Source of the DNA: Cycas panzhihuaensis
Taxonomy: Eukaryota; Cycadophyta
Length of the DNA: 64,000 nucleotides
Assembly (NCBI GenBank): GCA_023213395.1
Contig: CM041465.1
Span: forward strand, 235,049,741-235,113,740
Direction: 5' to 3'
In this document: positions 44,533 to 56,149 of the stretch, piece by piece
Layout of the letters: every line of letters starts with the position of its first letter
Numbering within the stretch: position 1 is the first letter of the stretch
Position numbers and translations under genes: made by a program
Notes under the pieces: generated by a model
Told to the model about the DNA's origin: nothing
What the model saw: the letters and a program-made list of their open reading frames with translations, nothing else
The model's database searches: none

Positions 44533-47532
44533 TGGAATCGTGTCTGCGGGATGGTCACTACACTTAGTAGGGGTTAAGGTGGTCAGTGGCCAATACCAGA
44601 ATATGAATAGGATACTACAAGTAGAAGAGAACACCACACAAGGCGTCCATGCATCAGAGCACGAGTTCGGGACCCACAAATGGTGCCTAACTTCCTCGGA
44701 GTAGCTTTCACTTTTGGTTTTGAGGGTAAGATACGCATAGGGGTATCTTGAGTAAACCCTAGGAGGTAAGGTCCTCCTACCCTCAAATGGTCGGAAGGAG
44801 GAGGAAGACCCATGGAATGAGGGGTTCCTTATAAAATAAGGATGAGATGCAAGCACAATAATTGCAGATAAGAGGGAAATAGGTGCAAGATAAGCACAAC
44901 TAAAGTTCCATAGGTTAGTTGACTTAAGGTGAGTCTATGAAAGAATAAGAGGTGGAGAGTGAAGGCCTGGTTGCTATAAAAGTAAGAGGAAGGGGGTTCA
45001 AGCCTCAATAATGGTGAATAAGGTTGTAAATGGTTGGATGTATAGAGTATATGGTAAGGGAGTTTTGTATGTTGTCACAAAGGAAAAAAAAAAAACAAAT
45101 GTATAATGCACTCCCTCTCTCTCTTTTTCCCTTTATGAAGCAAATAGATAACCAAAATGTGTCATGCAAGTCTAAGCATACACTTTAAAATGATGCATGC
45201 CTAAAAGGGTGTTTATGTTGAGGTAAAGGGGGGAAAGAGTGTAATTGTTATGGCATGCTCTTTCCTATAAAGTCATCTACACAACATGCACATGCATAAA
45301 AGCTAGTTTGTTTCCCTTTTTTCTTTATGTATCTTAATATTACAAGGATATACACTTCAACAACGATAAAGGGGGAAGGGGTGTGTCAAAAGAGGAGGTA
45401 TGTACCCAGAAAATAGCTTGGCTAAAGGAGGCACTCTACTTATGCTCTGTGTACAACCTTTAGTCTTTACTTGCTGTGTGACCGTTACTGAAGAGGATGT
45501 TGCCAAAGTCGATGGGGGCTTCCTTACCTTCCCTATGTAAAAAGGAAGCAAAAGGAAGAGGCAAAAGAGAATGACTACTATGCAAGAAAGGAAATAAAAG
45601 AAATAAAAACAAAGGGGCAAGACTTACCTAGATTGAAGTGTTCCTTTCCTCCACGTGTATCACTACCAAACCTGCAAGCACAAAGGTTTTTCCCTTCTAA
45701 GAAGGGGCTATCAAGATGCAAGCTAATATATGTGTAATGATATAAAATAAATACTGAAATTTTATGCCTTAAGTTAGTTAATCTACTACTCAACCTAACT
45801 CTGCACTCTCTTAAAGAAAAAAAATAATTTATGCCAAGCAAGAAAAAGAGGTTAGCCTTAGTATGGCTAACCCTCTTGTAAGTGGACCTCCACGCAGCCT
45901 CAGGATGTAAAGTACAATGGTTTTATGGCATCCTATGGGTAACAAGTAAGAAAAGGAGTGAATGTTATGTGGTATGGAAGAGTTGCCTACGTAGTGAAGA
46001 CATTATGGGTAGTAAATCACCACATCAGCCTTGATAAGGATTCAGATGGATGTTGAATGATGTTTGGGGCTTAAGAGGTGCCCAAAAGGAGAGCATGCAG
46101 ACCTAGAACCAGCACAGCAGGGGCTATGTACGCTAATATCTAGTGCAGTCTTGGTCCCACAAACTCCTAGTTTTCCCAAGAGAAGAACAGATGCAAAAAA
46201 GGAAGGATGGGAAGGGGTTTACCCTTGAGGAGTAGGCCCAATGGGAAGGATCCTGCCTTAGTTCCCTTCAACCAGTCCTTATAGACCCTCTCCCACATCT
46301 TCCTTGGGAGAAACCAACAGAAAATAGGAGAGATCTTGAGGTAGCAAAGTAAAAAAAAGGGAAAACACTCTCTTTTCATAATAGAAAACATAAAAATAGA
46401 GAATGATATACTAATAGATAAGCTTTAACAGAATAAATTTGTACTTAAACATGAACCAAGAGTAAGAGGTACCTGTTGGGCTATGTTAGGGGTGGATCTA
46501 CCCTTGTAAGCAGTGGAAGAAGGTAGATTTTGTAGGGTTCACAAGGTACCTCACAAGGTGGTATTATAGGAGGAACTTACTTGATGAGAGCTGAGGGGTG
46601 AGCATGGAGATCTCGCTTGAAGATGCTAGATAAGGAGTCCTTTTCCACGTACTAGAGCTACTACAAGCAGATCCCAGATTTGGGTGGCAGAAACTCCAGC
46701 GTTGCAGGCGTACCTGTGAGAAGAAGGGAAGAGAGCGTAGAATAGTAGTAGGAGAAATATTGTTGGAGAGCCAAGAAAAAGGAAAATAAGTAAGTTTTTG
46801 GGATATATACCTATCCCAACTCTAATCAAGTGATTAGGGTTCAAGTAGGGATGATTTGGTGACTTATCCATGTGCTAGTTCTGTAAAAAAGATGAGAATT
46901 ACCATGGTGAATTTAAAAAATAGTGAGTAATAGTTGCACCATGGTAAACTTTGTGGTACTGCAGTAAGCTTTGTAGTACTACTAAGTTTATAGCGGTGTG
47001 AAACCAGGGTATAGCAATGGCAAAAGTAAGGGTCCTGGGAGCCTAAAACAGGGATATCTTAGGCCTAGGAGGGGTTGGCCCTCCTATCCATATGGCCGGG
47101 GATAGTCTAAAAGGGTGAGTTGACTATACTAGGCAGGATATTGTGAGGAAAGAGTCCCAAGAACATTAGAAATAGGTGAAAGTTCCTACCACTCCTAGGG
47201 AAACTAGGGGTTGTGGTAGCTAAATGAGGTGTGAGCATATCACACTAAATGATAGGGGCTCGAGGTGACATGGAGGTAACGTAAAGGGTTGTGAACTGCC
47301 ATGGTGGTACATGACTCACTAAGGAGTATGTCCCGTAAAGGGTCGTCATAGGCTAGAGACATACGAGGTGCTCAAGTGAGATCCATAACTAATCATAAAA
47401 TAAGATAATTAGACCATGCAACCCAAATAATGCTCTAATCCATATCTCTAAAGTGGTCGAGATAAGAGAGAAAACATACCTATGCTTACCTGAGTCGATC
47501 CGTCCATACCTATTCCCAGTAGCTGGGAAATA
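44533..47532 (-). repeat. 5' LTR of element C
   Basis: 3000 bp; pairs with 30100-33121. The minus-strand start reads TATTTCCCAGC, so the terminal TG has become TA. The palindromic GTACT/GTACC modules lie at 46935-46985. ORFs inside are not called as genes. Confidence 0.92.
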
Positions 47533-48112
47533 GAGGGTGATGAGGATATAGTTGGGGAGGCTCTGAAGGTTGGCAATCGAGGTGGGGATGGAGATGAGGC
47601 CACTAACAAGGATGAGGAGGAGGAGAAGGAAGGGGTTAAGGATAAGGGAGGTGACTAGGAGGCTATAACTGCAATAGAGAGGATTCCACCATAAGATATA
47701 TTTGCTTTATATTATTTTATTTTTAGCCTATCTTTAGCTACTTTAGATTATTTTGATTATGTATATCTAGTTGTTAACACTTGGGCTTATCTATTTGTAG
47801 GTGATGAGATTACAATAGAGGTGGTTACCAAAGTGGTTGTTGATTTATTCCTGATAGTCTATGTAGAGGGTCAACCTCCTATAGTAGATAGTAGAGAGCC
47901 AATGTTAGTTTATCCTCACACAACAACATTTACTCCCCTACTTTAGGTGAGGGAGATATGGGCAGTCGAGATACATAATCTCAAGTAAGATCATGATTAG
48001 ATTAGGGTTGAATGAGATGGGCTATAGGCTCGAGTATAGTAGCTATAGGCATAAGGAGTAAAGACGGTGCCACGCATGGCAACGACCCTGTAGGTGGCTC
48101 TGAGCACCGAGG
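47533..48112 (+). pseudogene. Plant mobile domain gene of E2, 3' part
   Basis: Continues 28680-30099 after element C. Across the TSD the frame reads DTDKEGDEDIVGEALK, then an acidic stretch (47585-47640) with one stop. An intron-like AT-rich part ends CTATTTGTAG at about 47802. The last exon reads VEGQPPIVDSREP (47865 on) and HTTTFTPLL, matching IEGQPPIQVGDEP and HTVAFALLV in C. It is cut at 48112 by the LTR of G. Confidence 0.68.
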
Positions 48113-48411
48113 TGTTAAGTGGAGGATTTAGTGGCCACACTTTACTATACTAAAGCAATGGCATATAATAAGAGCAAAATGAAGAGAACAAGATTGAGTG
48201 CAAAAATGAGAGGTGAGAATTATGACTCTCCCTTTCATATTCATCCTTATATAATAAAGGATGTATATTAGGGTTTCCAAATGAGTTTCCTACCTAATGA
48301 CATGATCCTAAAATTACACTTAAATGTAAATGAAATTACATTTAACTATGTGACTTAACTAACCTAAAGTCACCTTCATATAATTAATTTAATGACCTTG
48401 ATGTATTAACA
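48113..48411 (-). repeat. 3' LTR of copia element G
   Basis: 299 bp, TGTTAAG on the left and TTAACA on the right, followed by a PPT. The short length fits copia LTRs. The 5' LTR partner was not found; G is truncated near 56985. Confidence 0.65.
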
Positions 48412-48889
48412 TCCATCAATTCCCCCTTTAATGGTAAAAGGTCATTATGATAAAATATATTCTATGAGGTCTTCATTTGATCCTTATTATTACATTAACA
48501 CTTATGTGAGAAAACCTTCATGGGGAATAAAAACCCATGAACATTCTAAGATCTATAGCCCTTTAAATTAAAATAGCTAAGGTGACTCTTGATGTAGCCT
48601 AATAGCCAAGTAGTTTAAATGTACATCTTGATCTGTTGAGTCTCTGTATACCATTTGTCATCCCTCATGCCTTTTTGGGTTTTCAGAGGTTATGATTTTC
48701 TAAGACTAGTATAACCCTTATCATTTTGTGCTTATAAGGGGTTTTCATAAATAGGATAGAGCAAAGACTTACTCTTATTCTTTTACACCCATAAGGGGTT
48801 TTCATGAATGGAATAGAGTATGATGATCCTATTGTCATCTCCTCTAATCAGTCAGGGATGGAGGCCCAAAGGCCAAGCTATCTATAGAA
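48412..48889 (-). other. PPT and 3' untranslated part of G
   Basis: The minus strand has TAAAGGGGGAATTGATGGA (48412-48430) before the LTR. Inside lies a direct repeat: ATAAGGGGTTTTCAT at 48733 and 48791, each about 28 bp with few changes. No gene is seen. Confidence 0.65.
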
Positions 48890-49297
48890 CTATTCAAACT
48901 TTACCCTTTGTAATGGTTTGGTGAAGATATCAACCACTTGATCTACTGTAGGGTAGTACTCTAATTGAATTATTCCATCATAAACTAGTTCTCGAATCCT
49001 GTGGGCTTTTATACTTATGTGTTTGGTATGATCATGAAATACAAGATTTTTTGCCACACGGATTACTGATTGATTATTTATACAAAGGCTAGTAGGACTT
49101 ATTTGGGTGATATTCAATGTTTCTAATAATTTCCTAAGCTATATTACCTCATTGCTAGTCTTAGAAGCAGTAATGTATTCAACTTTGGTAGTTGAATCAA
49201 TAATTGTATTCTACCATCTAGATCTCCATGATATTAGTGTTGTTCCAAGAGATGTTACGTGCCCAGACATGGATCTCCCTATGTCTTTATCTCTGAC
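48890..49297 (-). pseudogene. RNase H end of copia element G
   Basis: C-terminal RNase H of a Ty1/copia polyprotein. The minus strand reads RSMSGHVTSLGTTLISWRS, then STTKVEY, then from 49117 the open end CINNQSVIRVAKNLVFHDHT, KHISIKAHRIREL and VVDIFTKPL. KHI.....IREL and DI.TKPL are the usual copia end motifs. Two stops lie near 49200 and 49140. It is cut at 49297 by element F; the upstream part lies at 56855-56985. Confidence 0.82.
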
Positions 49298-49741
49298 TGT
49301 GAAAATAGGCACATGCATAACATCATAGGATCAGATTAAATATAAAACCACAGGAAAGAAAATGAAATTACACATGTACATAGGTTAACAAGTGAAAAAA
49401 CCCTTCTAGGAAAGAAAAACAACCTCCTAGAGTTCTATTTTTATTAAGAATAGCTATAAATAGAAAACCAAATAGGTAAACCACCTAACACCTAAACTAG
49501 CCTTTTAAAAGGCATATATACATCCCTCCTAGATTCATAGAACCATCTCCTTGAATCTAGGGGATGAATTTATACAACGAAAGGTTCGTTAAAATGCAGT
49601 TCTGCATTTCAACCACCTTTCACATAAGTTAATTAATGAACATAAAGTTTAAATATTATGATAACTTAAATATACATTTAGATATGTGACTTAAATATGA
49701 ACTTTAAAAAAGAATGTAAAGATTACATTAACATTCTAACA
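49298..49741 (-). repeat. 3' LTR of element F
   Basis: 444 bp; minus-strand start TGTTAGAATG and end TATTTTCACA. It differs from its partner by scattered changes and an 11-12 bp indel near 49690. Confidence 0.93.
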
Positions 49742-49756
49742 TCCCCCTTTAATGTA
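49742..49756 (-). other. Polypurine tract of element F
   Basis: The minus strand reads CATTAAAGGGGGA before the LTR. Confidence 0.8.
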
Positions 49757-49804
49757 AACTTTTGTGTTGTAGAAAAAGAAAGTCTTTATCATGGTGATCC
49801 CCCT

Positions 49805-51345
49805 TTGATGGAGACTTCTTTTATCTGTAATAGATCTCTGAGATTTAGAAACTTTGCTTCAGTTAAAGACTTCATAAGAATATCAACAATCTATAGATCT
49901 ATTAGACAATAAGACAAAGAAATAAGATTATCAATATTTAAATTATGGATAAAATGTTGATGTAATTCAATATGCTTAGTCCTAGAATGAAAAACTGGAT
50001 TTGTAGCTATAGTAATTGCACCTTGATTATCAACTTTAAGTTCAATGGAAGAGTTTAGAGACAGACCAATTTCATTTAGTAAAGATTTAAGCCAAAGTGC
50101 TTCTTTACCAGCTTCAACAAGTGCACAATATTCTACTTTAGTTGTGGATAAAGCAAGTGCATGCATTTTCTTACTAGACCAAGTAATAGGTGAGCAATCT
50201 ATAAAAAATACATAATCTGAAGTAGATTTGCAATCAGTTATATCACCTACCCAATTAAAATTAGTATATCCAGTTAAAGTTAGAGGTTTATTATAAAAAT
50301 TATAAGTTAAACCATAAAACATAGTATGCTTTAGATATCATAAGATATATTTGGCTACTTTCCAATGAGATTCGTGTGGCTGTTGTATATAATGGGAACA
50401 TAAAGCGACAGCATAGGAAATGTTAGGGCGGGTGTGAGTTAGATAGATAAGACTGCTAATTAGTTGTCCATATAGTGTAGGATCACATAAAGGTGATGAA
50501 TAATTACTAGATAGTTTGACTCCTAATTGAAACAGATTAGATATGGGTTTAGCATTTTCCATGTTAAACCATTGAATTAAGTCTAGAATATACTTAGGTT
50601 GAGATATAGTTATATTTGAATGATTTTGATAAACTTGTAAACTAAGAAAGTAATGTAGTAGACCTAAGTCAGTTATTTTGAATTTGTTCATTAAAGTAGA
50701 TTTTAAATGATGAATATTATGAGTTAATGATCCAGTAATGATAATGTCATCAACATAGAGGATTAGCATAGTAAGATTTTTATTTTCACATTTAAAATAA
50801 AGATTTGGATCACTAATATATCTAGTGTATCCAATGTGAATTAAATAATCATCAACTTTGGTATACCAAGCTTGAGGAGCTTGTTTTAAACCATAAATGG
50901 ATTTTTTAAGTTTGTAAACTAAATTAGGATTTTTAATAAATCTAGATGTCTGAGACATATAGATCTCTTCTTTGAGATCACCATTCAAGAAAGCACTCTT
51001 AACATCCATTTGGTAAATTTCCCAACCAAATTTGGCTACAAGAGTAATAATTATTTTGATTGTGTTCATCTTTGCAACAAGGGCAAAGGTTTCATTATAA
51101 TCAATGCCATCTATTTGTGAAAATCTTTTTGCAACAAGGTGAGCTTTGTATTTTTTAACTGTGCCTATTGAGTTATATTTTGTCTTATAGACCCATTTAC
51201 AATTGACGACATTTTTCCCAAGTGGGAGAGGAACAAGATCATAGGCTAAATTTTTAATTAAGGCATCAAATTTAGTTTGCATAGCATCTTACCATACAGG
51301 ATTATTGCTAGCTTGTTTAAATATTTTGGGATCGTTGTTGTCTAT
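49805..51345 (-). pseudogene. Reverse transcriptase and RNase H of copia element F
   Basis: Ty1/copia RT. The stretch 51282-50338 is open over 314 codons: NVVNCKWVYKTKYNSIGTVK, YKAHLVAKRFSQ, DVKSAFLNGDLKEEIYMSQ, VYKLKKSIYGLKQAPQAWY, the catalytic YVDD at 50746-50757, and YLTHTRPNISYAV. After one stop the RNase H follows (50322-49891): YTNFNWVGDITDCKSTSDYV, SSKKMHALALSTTKVEYCA, KVDNQGAITIATNPVFHSRT, then after a stop DILMKSLTEAKFL near 49860. Usual Asp/Glu positions are mostly kept. It is the longest open frame in the window and the youngest-looking coding DNA outside A and B. Confidence 0.92.
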
Positions 51346-52600
51346 TATTTTTGCCATTAAGGCAAAATTAACATGTAGATTTTGTGCACGTGTGTATCTA
51401 ATATCAGTAGGATTACCTACATCAGATCCAACATCAGCAAGCATTTTGTTGCCCAAACAGGTTGCTTGTAAATAACTATATCTGAAGATGCAGGTTGATT
51501 TGATGAACTAGCCTGAAGGGAAGGATCTATTTGAGTAGGTTCAGATAGAGTCCAATTTTGGACTTGAGTTGATAAAGATTCTATAACTTCTAGATCAACT
51601 TGTTTGTAAGATGGGTCAACCAAATAGGTGTTGGTTAACAAACTTTCAACAGGAAGTTCTACATAAGTAGATGTTGAAGAAGATCCTTCTTCATCAAATA
51701 TTATGTCATGTAATATGGAAATTTGATGTGTGATTAGATCCAAGAGTATATAAGCTTTACTCTCTTCGATGTATCTAACAAAGATGTATTTTTGACCTTT
51801 TGGATCTAATTTTTTATATTTTTCATGAGGGATATATCCCCATGCAATACTGTTAAAGATTCATAAATGATTGATAGATGGTTTTCTTCCAGACCATTTT
51901 TATTCTAGAGTAACGTTCTATAGACATTTACTAGGTAAACAATTTAATAAATAGTTAGAGCAGTTAATTGCTTCTACCTATAATTTTAAATATAGATTCT
52001 TTGCATGTAACATACAACGAGTTATTTCAACAAGAGTACAATTTTTGCATTCAGCAACACCGTTTTGTTGAGGTGTGTATGCAATGGAATGTTGGAACTA
52101 AATTCCATGTGATTTGCAGAAAGAAGTAAATTTTCCACTTAAATATTCGTTAGCATTATCAAATCAAAATATTTTGATTTTTTAATTTGATTGATTTTCA
52201 ACTAATGTTTTATATTCAACAAAAATGTTAAACACTTGACTTCATGTTTTGAGCATGTAAACCCAACATTTTCTTAAATAATCATCTATCAATGTAACAA
52301 AATAATGAGAACCTGAGTATGATGTTACATGAAAGGATCCACATATGTCAGAGTGGACAAGTTCAAGTGGAGCAGTTGGTCTGAATTGATTTTTATGTGG
52401 AAATGGATCTATGTGTTGTTTACCTATCACACAGGCTTCATAAACACCATAAACAATGTTTAAGTGTGGTAGATCATGAACCATTTCATGCTTCTTTAAA
52501 TATTACAGTTTGCCATAACTTGTATGGCCAAATTGTGCATGCCAAAGTTTGTTGACTGAGTCAAATTTGGTAATAAAGGCACTAAAAGATTTTATTTTAT
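51346..52600 (-). pseudogene. Integrase of copia element F
   Basis: GAG-pre and core integrase. 52484-52242 reads HLNIVYGVYEACVIGKQHID (zinc region near its start), then PLELVHSDICGSFHVTSYSG and YFVTLIDDYLRKCWVYMLK. The core continues with stops: FDNANEYLSGKF near 52160 (usual D-N-G changed), then TPQQNGVAECKN near 52070 with the catalytic Glu. The variable C-terminal part (51743-51417, Ser/Asp-rich) joins RT. Several stops. Confidence 0.85.
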
Positions 52601-52985
52601 TATTTTGAAGACTTATTAGACTATAGAGACCTGTGTTATGATTAATAGGTCCTAAGGCAATACGTCTAAATTTGTTTAATGGTTCTTTAATGATAAATAT
52701 ATTTTTTCAGAATTTGATGACAAGGTCTTTCTGGCAGATTTGATAAATAGAGAGTAGGTTTGGTAACAAACCAGGTACGTAAAAGACATCCTTGATTGAA
52801 CTATCTTTTAAGATAACATCACCTGATCCTTTAACTTTAAGTTGATTACCACTTCCAAAAGAAATCTCTTCTTCAGAGTTCGTATCAGATTGATAAGTGG
52901 TTAAATTTTTCTGGTGTCCAATCATGTGATGGGATGTACCAGAGTCAAGGATCCACTGTGGTGATTAATTTGAAGGTGCAACAAA
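52601..52985 (-). pseudogene. Protease of copia element F
   Basis: Aspartic protease. WILDSGTSHHMIG at about 52950-52920 holds the catalytic DSGTS (52932-52946). VKGSGDVILKDSSIKDVFYVPGLLPNLLSI follows as in copia proteins, cited here by its VPGLLPNLLS end. It leads into the GAG-pre-integrase part near 52600. Confidence 0.85.
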
Positions 52986-54005
52986 CACAGAAGTTGTTGT
53001 TGCTAAAGAGCGATTATGAGATTGACGATTTTGGGGTCGTGATTGAGAATGGGATTGAGGTCTATTTTGCAATCCCTTGGAAGTTTTCCATGCTTCTGAA
53101 GCTATTCTACTTCTACAGACATCAATAGTATGGCTTTTTTTATGACAATAGGCACAACTAGTGTTCTGAGAAGAAGTTGTGTTGTTTTTATTATGAAAGA
53201 ATTAATTGGAAGTATTCTAGTGTTTAGTTGGACTAGAATATTTTACATTGTTTTATGAATTAGATGGTGAACCTCTATGAGGTTTCTAAAATTTTGGGTT
53301 ATTATGAAAATTATTCTGTTGTTTGTTTTTAAATTATGGCTTAGTTTTGGAAAACAAAACCTGTGAAGGGTCTTTTAATTTGCCTATTTGAATTAACATT
53401 ATCTGATGTTCAATTAGTTTGTTTGTCAACTGATTAAATGTTATAGGTGGGTTGTCAGCTTGTTGTCTTACAGTTTTGTAGAGATTTAAGTGTTTTGGTA
53501 GTTTGTTTACTATAAGATGTACAAGTGTATCGTTGTCTCTAGAATGCATGATTATTTTCTCAGTATCACCTTCTTTAGTTTTAAATTTGATGCAGTTTCC
53601 TAGATCTTTATTAATTAATTAAATTTTAGTTAAAAAATCCTCAACATTAGAAAAATCATTAAAAGTAAGGTTATACAATTGTTATTCTAGGATAGCCACT
53701 TGATGTGTATCTACCTTGTCATATTTTTCTTACAAGGTTTTACAGACAGTGGCCAAGTCATCCGTTTCAAAAAACTGCCTACTGATTTCTGGTGAGAGTG
53801 AGTTTAATATGATGCCTAAGGTTGCATCTGAGTTCATCAAATATACCATGTAACTCTCTGTAGCTGCTTTTGGTTTTTGAAATTCACCTATCACATATCT
53901 CTATATCTTTTGCTATTTGAGCTGATGGGATATGTGATTCCTCCAGTCAGCATAGTTTGAGCTGGTTAATACTGGAATTAGAATGCAAGTGATTGTCCTT
54001 GGCAT
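52986..54005 (-). pseudogene. gag: gag of copia element F
   Basis: The ATG at 54005 gives MPRTITCILIPVLTSSNYAD, then W, the usual copia gag opening (L...NY..W). A UBN2-type middle part follows (ESYMVYLMNSDATLG, LGNCIKFKTKEGDTEKIIM; open 53549-53334). The zinc knuckle CAYCHKKSHTIDVC lies at 53115-53156 with C-X2-C-X4-H-X4-C intact. A Gln/Ser/Arg-rich tail joins protease. Several stops. Confidence 0.85.
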
Positions 54006-55380
54006 TAATGCTATATTGGGAGTTATGAGATTTGATTGAAGATGAAAAATATAAAGGTGATTTAAAAGAATAATCACTTACTAATAGTACTAATATTAAA
54101 TTAATTTAATAAACATAATTTTAAAAAATGAAAAAGAAAGCATTGCAATATACATTACTTACTTTTCCCTTAAACAAATAATGACATTTTTTAAACAAAT
54201 ATCCTCCTTAAGAAATAGTCCCTTTTGATAAACAGTCCTTTTTGGTAAATAGTCCCCCTTTGATAATTAGTTATCCTTACTCTAAAAAAATGAACAAATC
54301 CTTAAAGAAATAAAAAATCCCCCTTAATTTAAAATAGTTCTAATAAAAAAATCCCTTTAAAAAAATAAATGTTTGTTAAAAAATAGTTTATTAATTATCA
54401 AGTAAATTAAATTAATAAAAATTTTATTGATTAGAACATAACTCTAATGTTGAAAGGGATTAAATATCTAAATATTTAATGGGGGTTATAAAGAGTTTTT
54501 TTTTATTGATTAAAAATGAAAGTTTAATTAAAAAATATATTAATATATTAAAAAGATATTTTATAATGGGAAGATATACTGTTTTTAATATTAAAATAGA
54601 GGGAGATTAATGTAGGGAGGAGATTCAAGGAAGGTTTATATCAGCATCAAATGAAGTTATAAAGGGAACTAATTTAGCATGTAATTAGGGAGGGTGATTA
54701 TAATATAATGAAAAAAGGGTTTGATATAATAATCAATATAAATTATATTAATAGAAACGTAAATATAATTATGATAGGAACAGTTATCCACCACAATTTG
54801 ATTGTAAAGTGACTAAACAATAACCAATAAAATATTTAATAAGGTTTAAAGAAAAAAACTTGTTGTAAAATAATTAAAGTAAACTAGGTTTCATAAATTT
54901 GCTATTATGCATCAATAATATAAAGAGTCAATGCTTCAATTGATTATAATACATCACAAATGTCTCATGAATAGATAAGAGATTTAGGCTCGTTATAGGC
55001 ATATGGTGAGTGGGATGCACATAACACATATCATAAAGAGATAAAAGAGTTAGTTTTATAAGATAAAGCAATATAGGTATGTTATATAATTCTCTTAGAG
55101 TTAATAATATAGTTACATTATAATGAGATTAGGTTTAACTTGTTATTTACCTCTTAAGGGGGGTATTATTTTAATGTAATAAGGGGGTCTTTATTTTATT
55201 TAAATCAAAATTTGATAAGGGGGGTGGGGGGGGGGGGTATTTGATTTATTTAAATCAAAATAAAAATAAGAAAAGAAAAAAAAAAAAAAAAAGGAATTGG
55301 GCGAACAGACCTGACGGAGAATTTCGATTCAAAAAATAAAATTAAAGTTAAATTTAAATAGAAATCTAGGAGGGGGGGGT
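54006..55380 (-). other. AT-rich insert between gag and captured sequence in F
   Basis: No gene is seen. It is A/T-rich with many short runs. 55209-55240 has long G runs, followed by a run of about 20 A near 55270-55292 and another G run near 55368. These may be assembly-sensitive. It is unusual length for a copia leader. Confidence 0.55.
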
Positions 55381-56048
55381 AAGGGTATAAACCCTACCTA
55401 CCTGGTTATCTCCATGGCGGTGGCGCTTTGAATGCAGGCTGGACAATGGAGGCAAAGACGAATTGCGATGTTGGAGAGGTAATTAGAGAACAGCCAACGG
55501 ATGGAGGAGATAGATCTAAGACTACCATTTAGAAGTAGCCAGAGACAATGAGAGTGGTTCGAGAGAGTCAAACATGCCAGATTTGCTAAGTCTTCAATGC
55601 CAGATTAATGAATTGAACTAGAAACTATGGGAAAAGGATCACCTCCTTCAGTCTATGCCATCGACTTATAGTAGTGCTAAGATAGATTTTGACAGCCTTG
55701 CTGAAATAACTCATCTGTAGAATAAAGTAGAAGACCTGAAAAAAGGAGCTTGCACAGAAGGATCAAGAAACAAAATCTACTTGCGAGGAACTTGAACAAA
55801 AGTTGAATGAAATTATGAAATTAAAGTTACACATGCAGACTATTGAAAATGGTAGCTTGAGAATTGATGGAAACACTATGAATAATAAGGAGTTGAATGA
55901 ACTTAGGTGTCAGGTAGCTACTCTGCGTTACCAACTAGAAGCTGTCGATTCAAATCAAGTGGAGGAATTGATGGAAGGTATAGGCCTTTCTGGAGGATCT
56001 CTGTCAGGGCATGCTCATGATGATTTGGCCACAATTATGTTAGATTAG
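55381..56048 (+). pseudogene. Captured coiled-coil coding fragment, antisense in F
   Basis: On the plus strand, from 55572, a frame with two stops and one 1-base insertion (near 55743) reads MPDLLSLQCQINELN, KLWEKDHLLQSMPS, DFDSLAEITHL, then ELAQKDQETKSTCEELEQKL and, open to 56048, NEIMKLKLHMQ, NNKELNELRCQVATLRYQLE, AVDSNQVEELMEG. Heptad-like spacing of Leu and charged residues indicates a long coiled coil. It is not a retroelement protein. I cannot name the source gene. It lies opposite to the gag-pol strand and just before the RlmH-like fragment. 55381-55570 may be its 5' untranslated part. Confidence 0.6.
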
Positions 56049-56149
56049 AAAAAAGAAATTCAAGGTCCTCTCACTCAGATGGTTCTAATTACCCCATTCA
56101 CGGAGAGGCAAATTTGAAAAGCATAGCTTGATCCATGGTAAAAATTAAT

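Larger units (their letters stand above)
30100..47532 (-). mobile_element. Gypsy element C, 17.4 kb, full length but decayed
   Basis: LTRs 30100-33121 and 44533-47532, flanked by a perfect TSD, GAGGG (30095-30099 and 47533-47537). On the minus strand it runs 5' LTR, PBS, gag, protease, linker, RT, RNase H, integrase, hairpin motif, spacer with an opposite-strand PMD gene, aRH, PPT, 3' LTR. Every domain is recognisable, but each carries stops. LTR copies differ mostly by transitions, a sign of old, methylated DNA. It inserted in the PMD gene of E2; joining the two flanks at the TSD keeps the reading frame. Confidence 0.92.
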
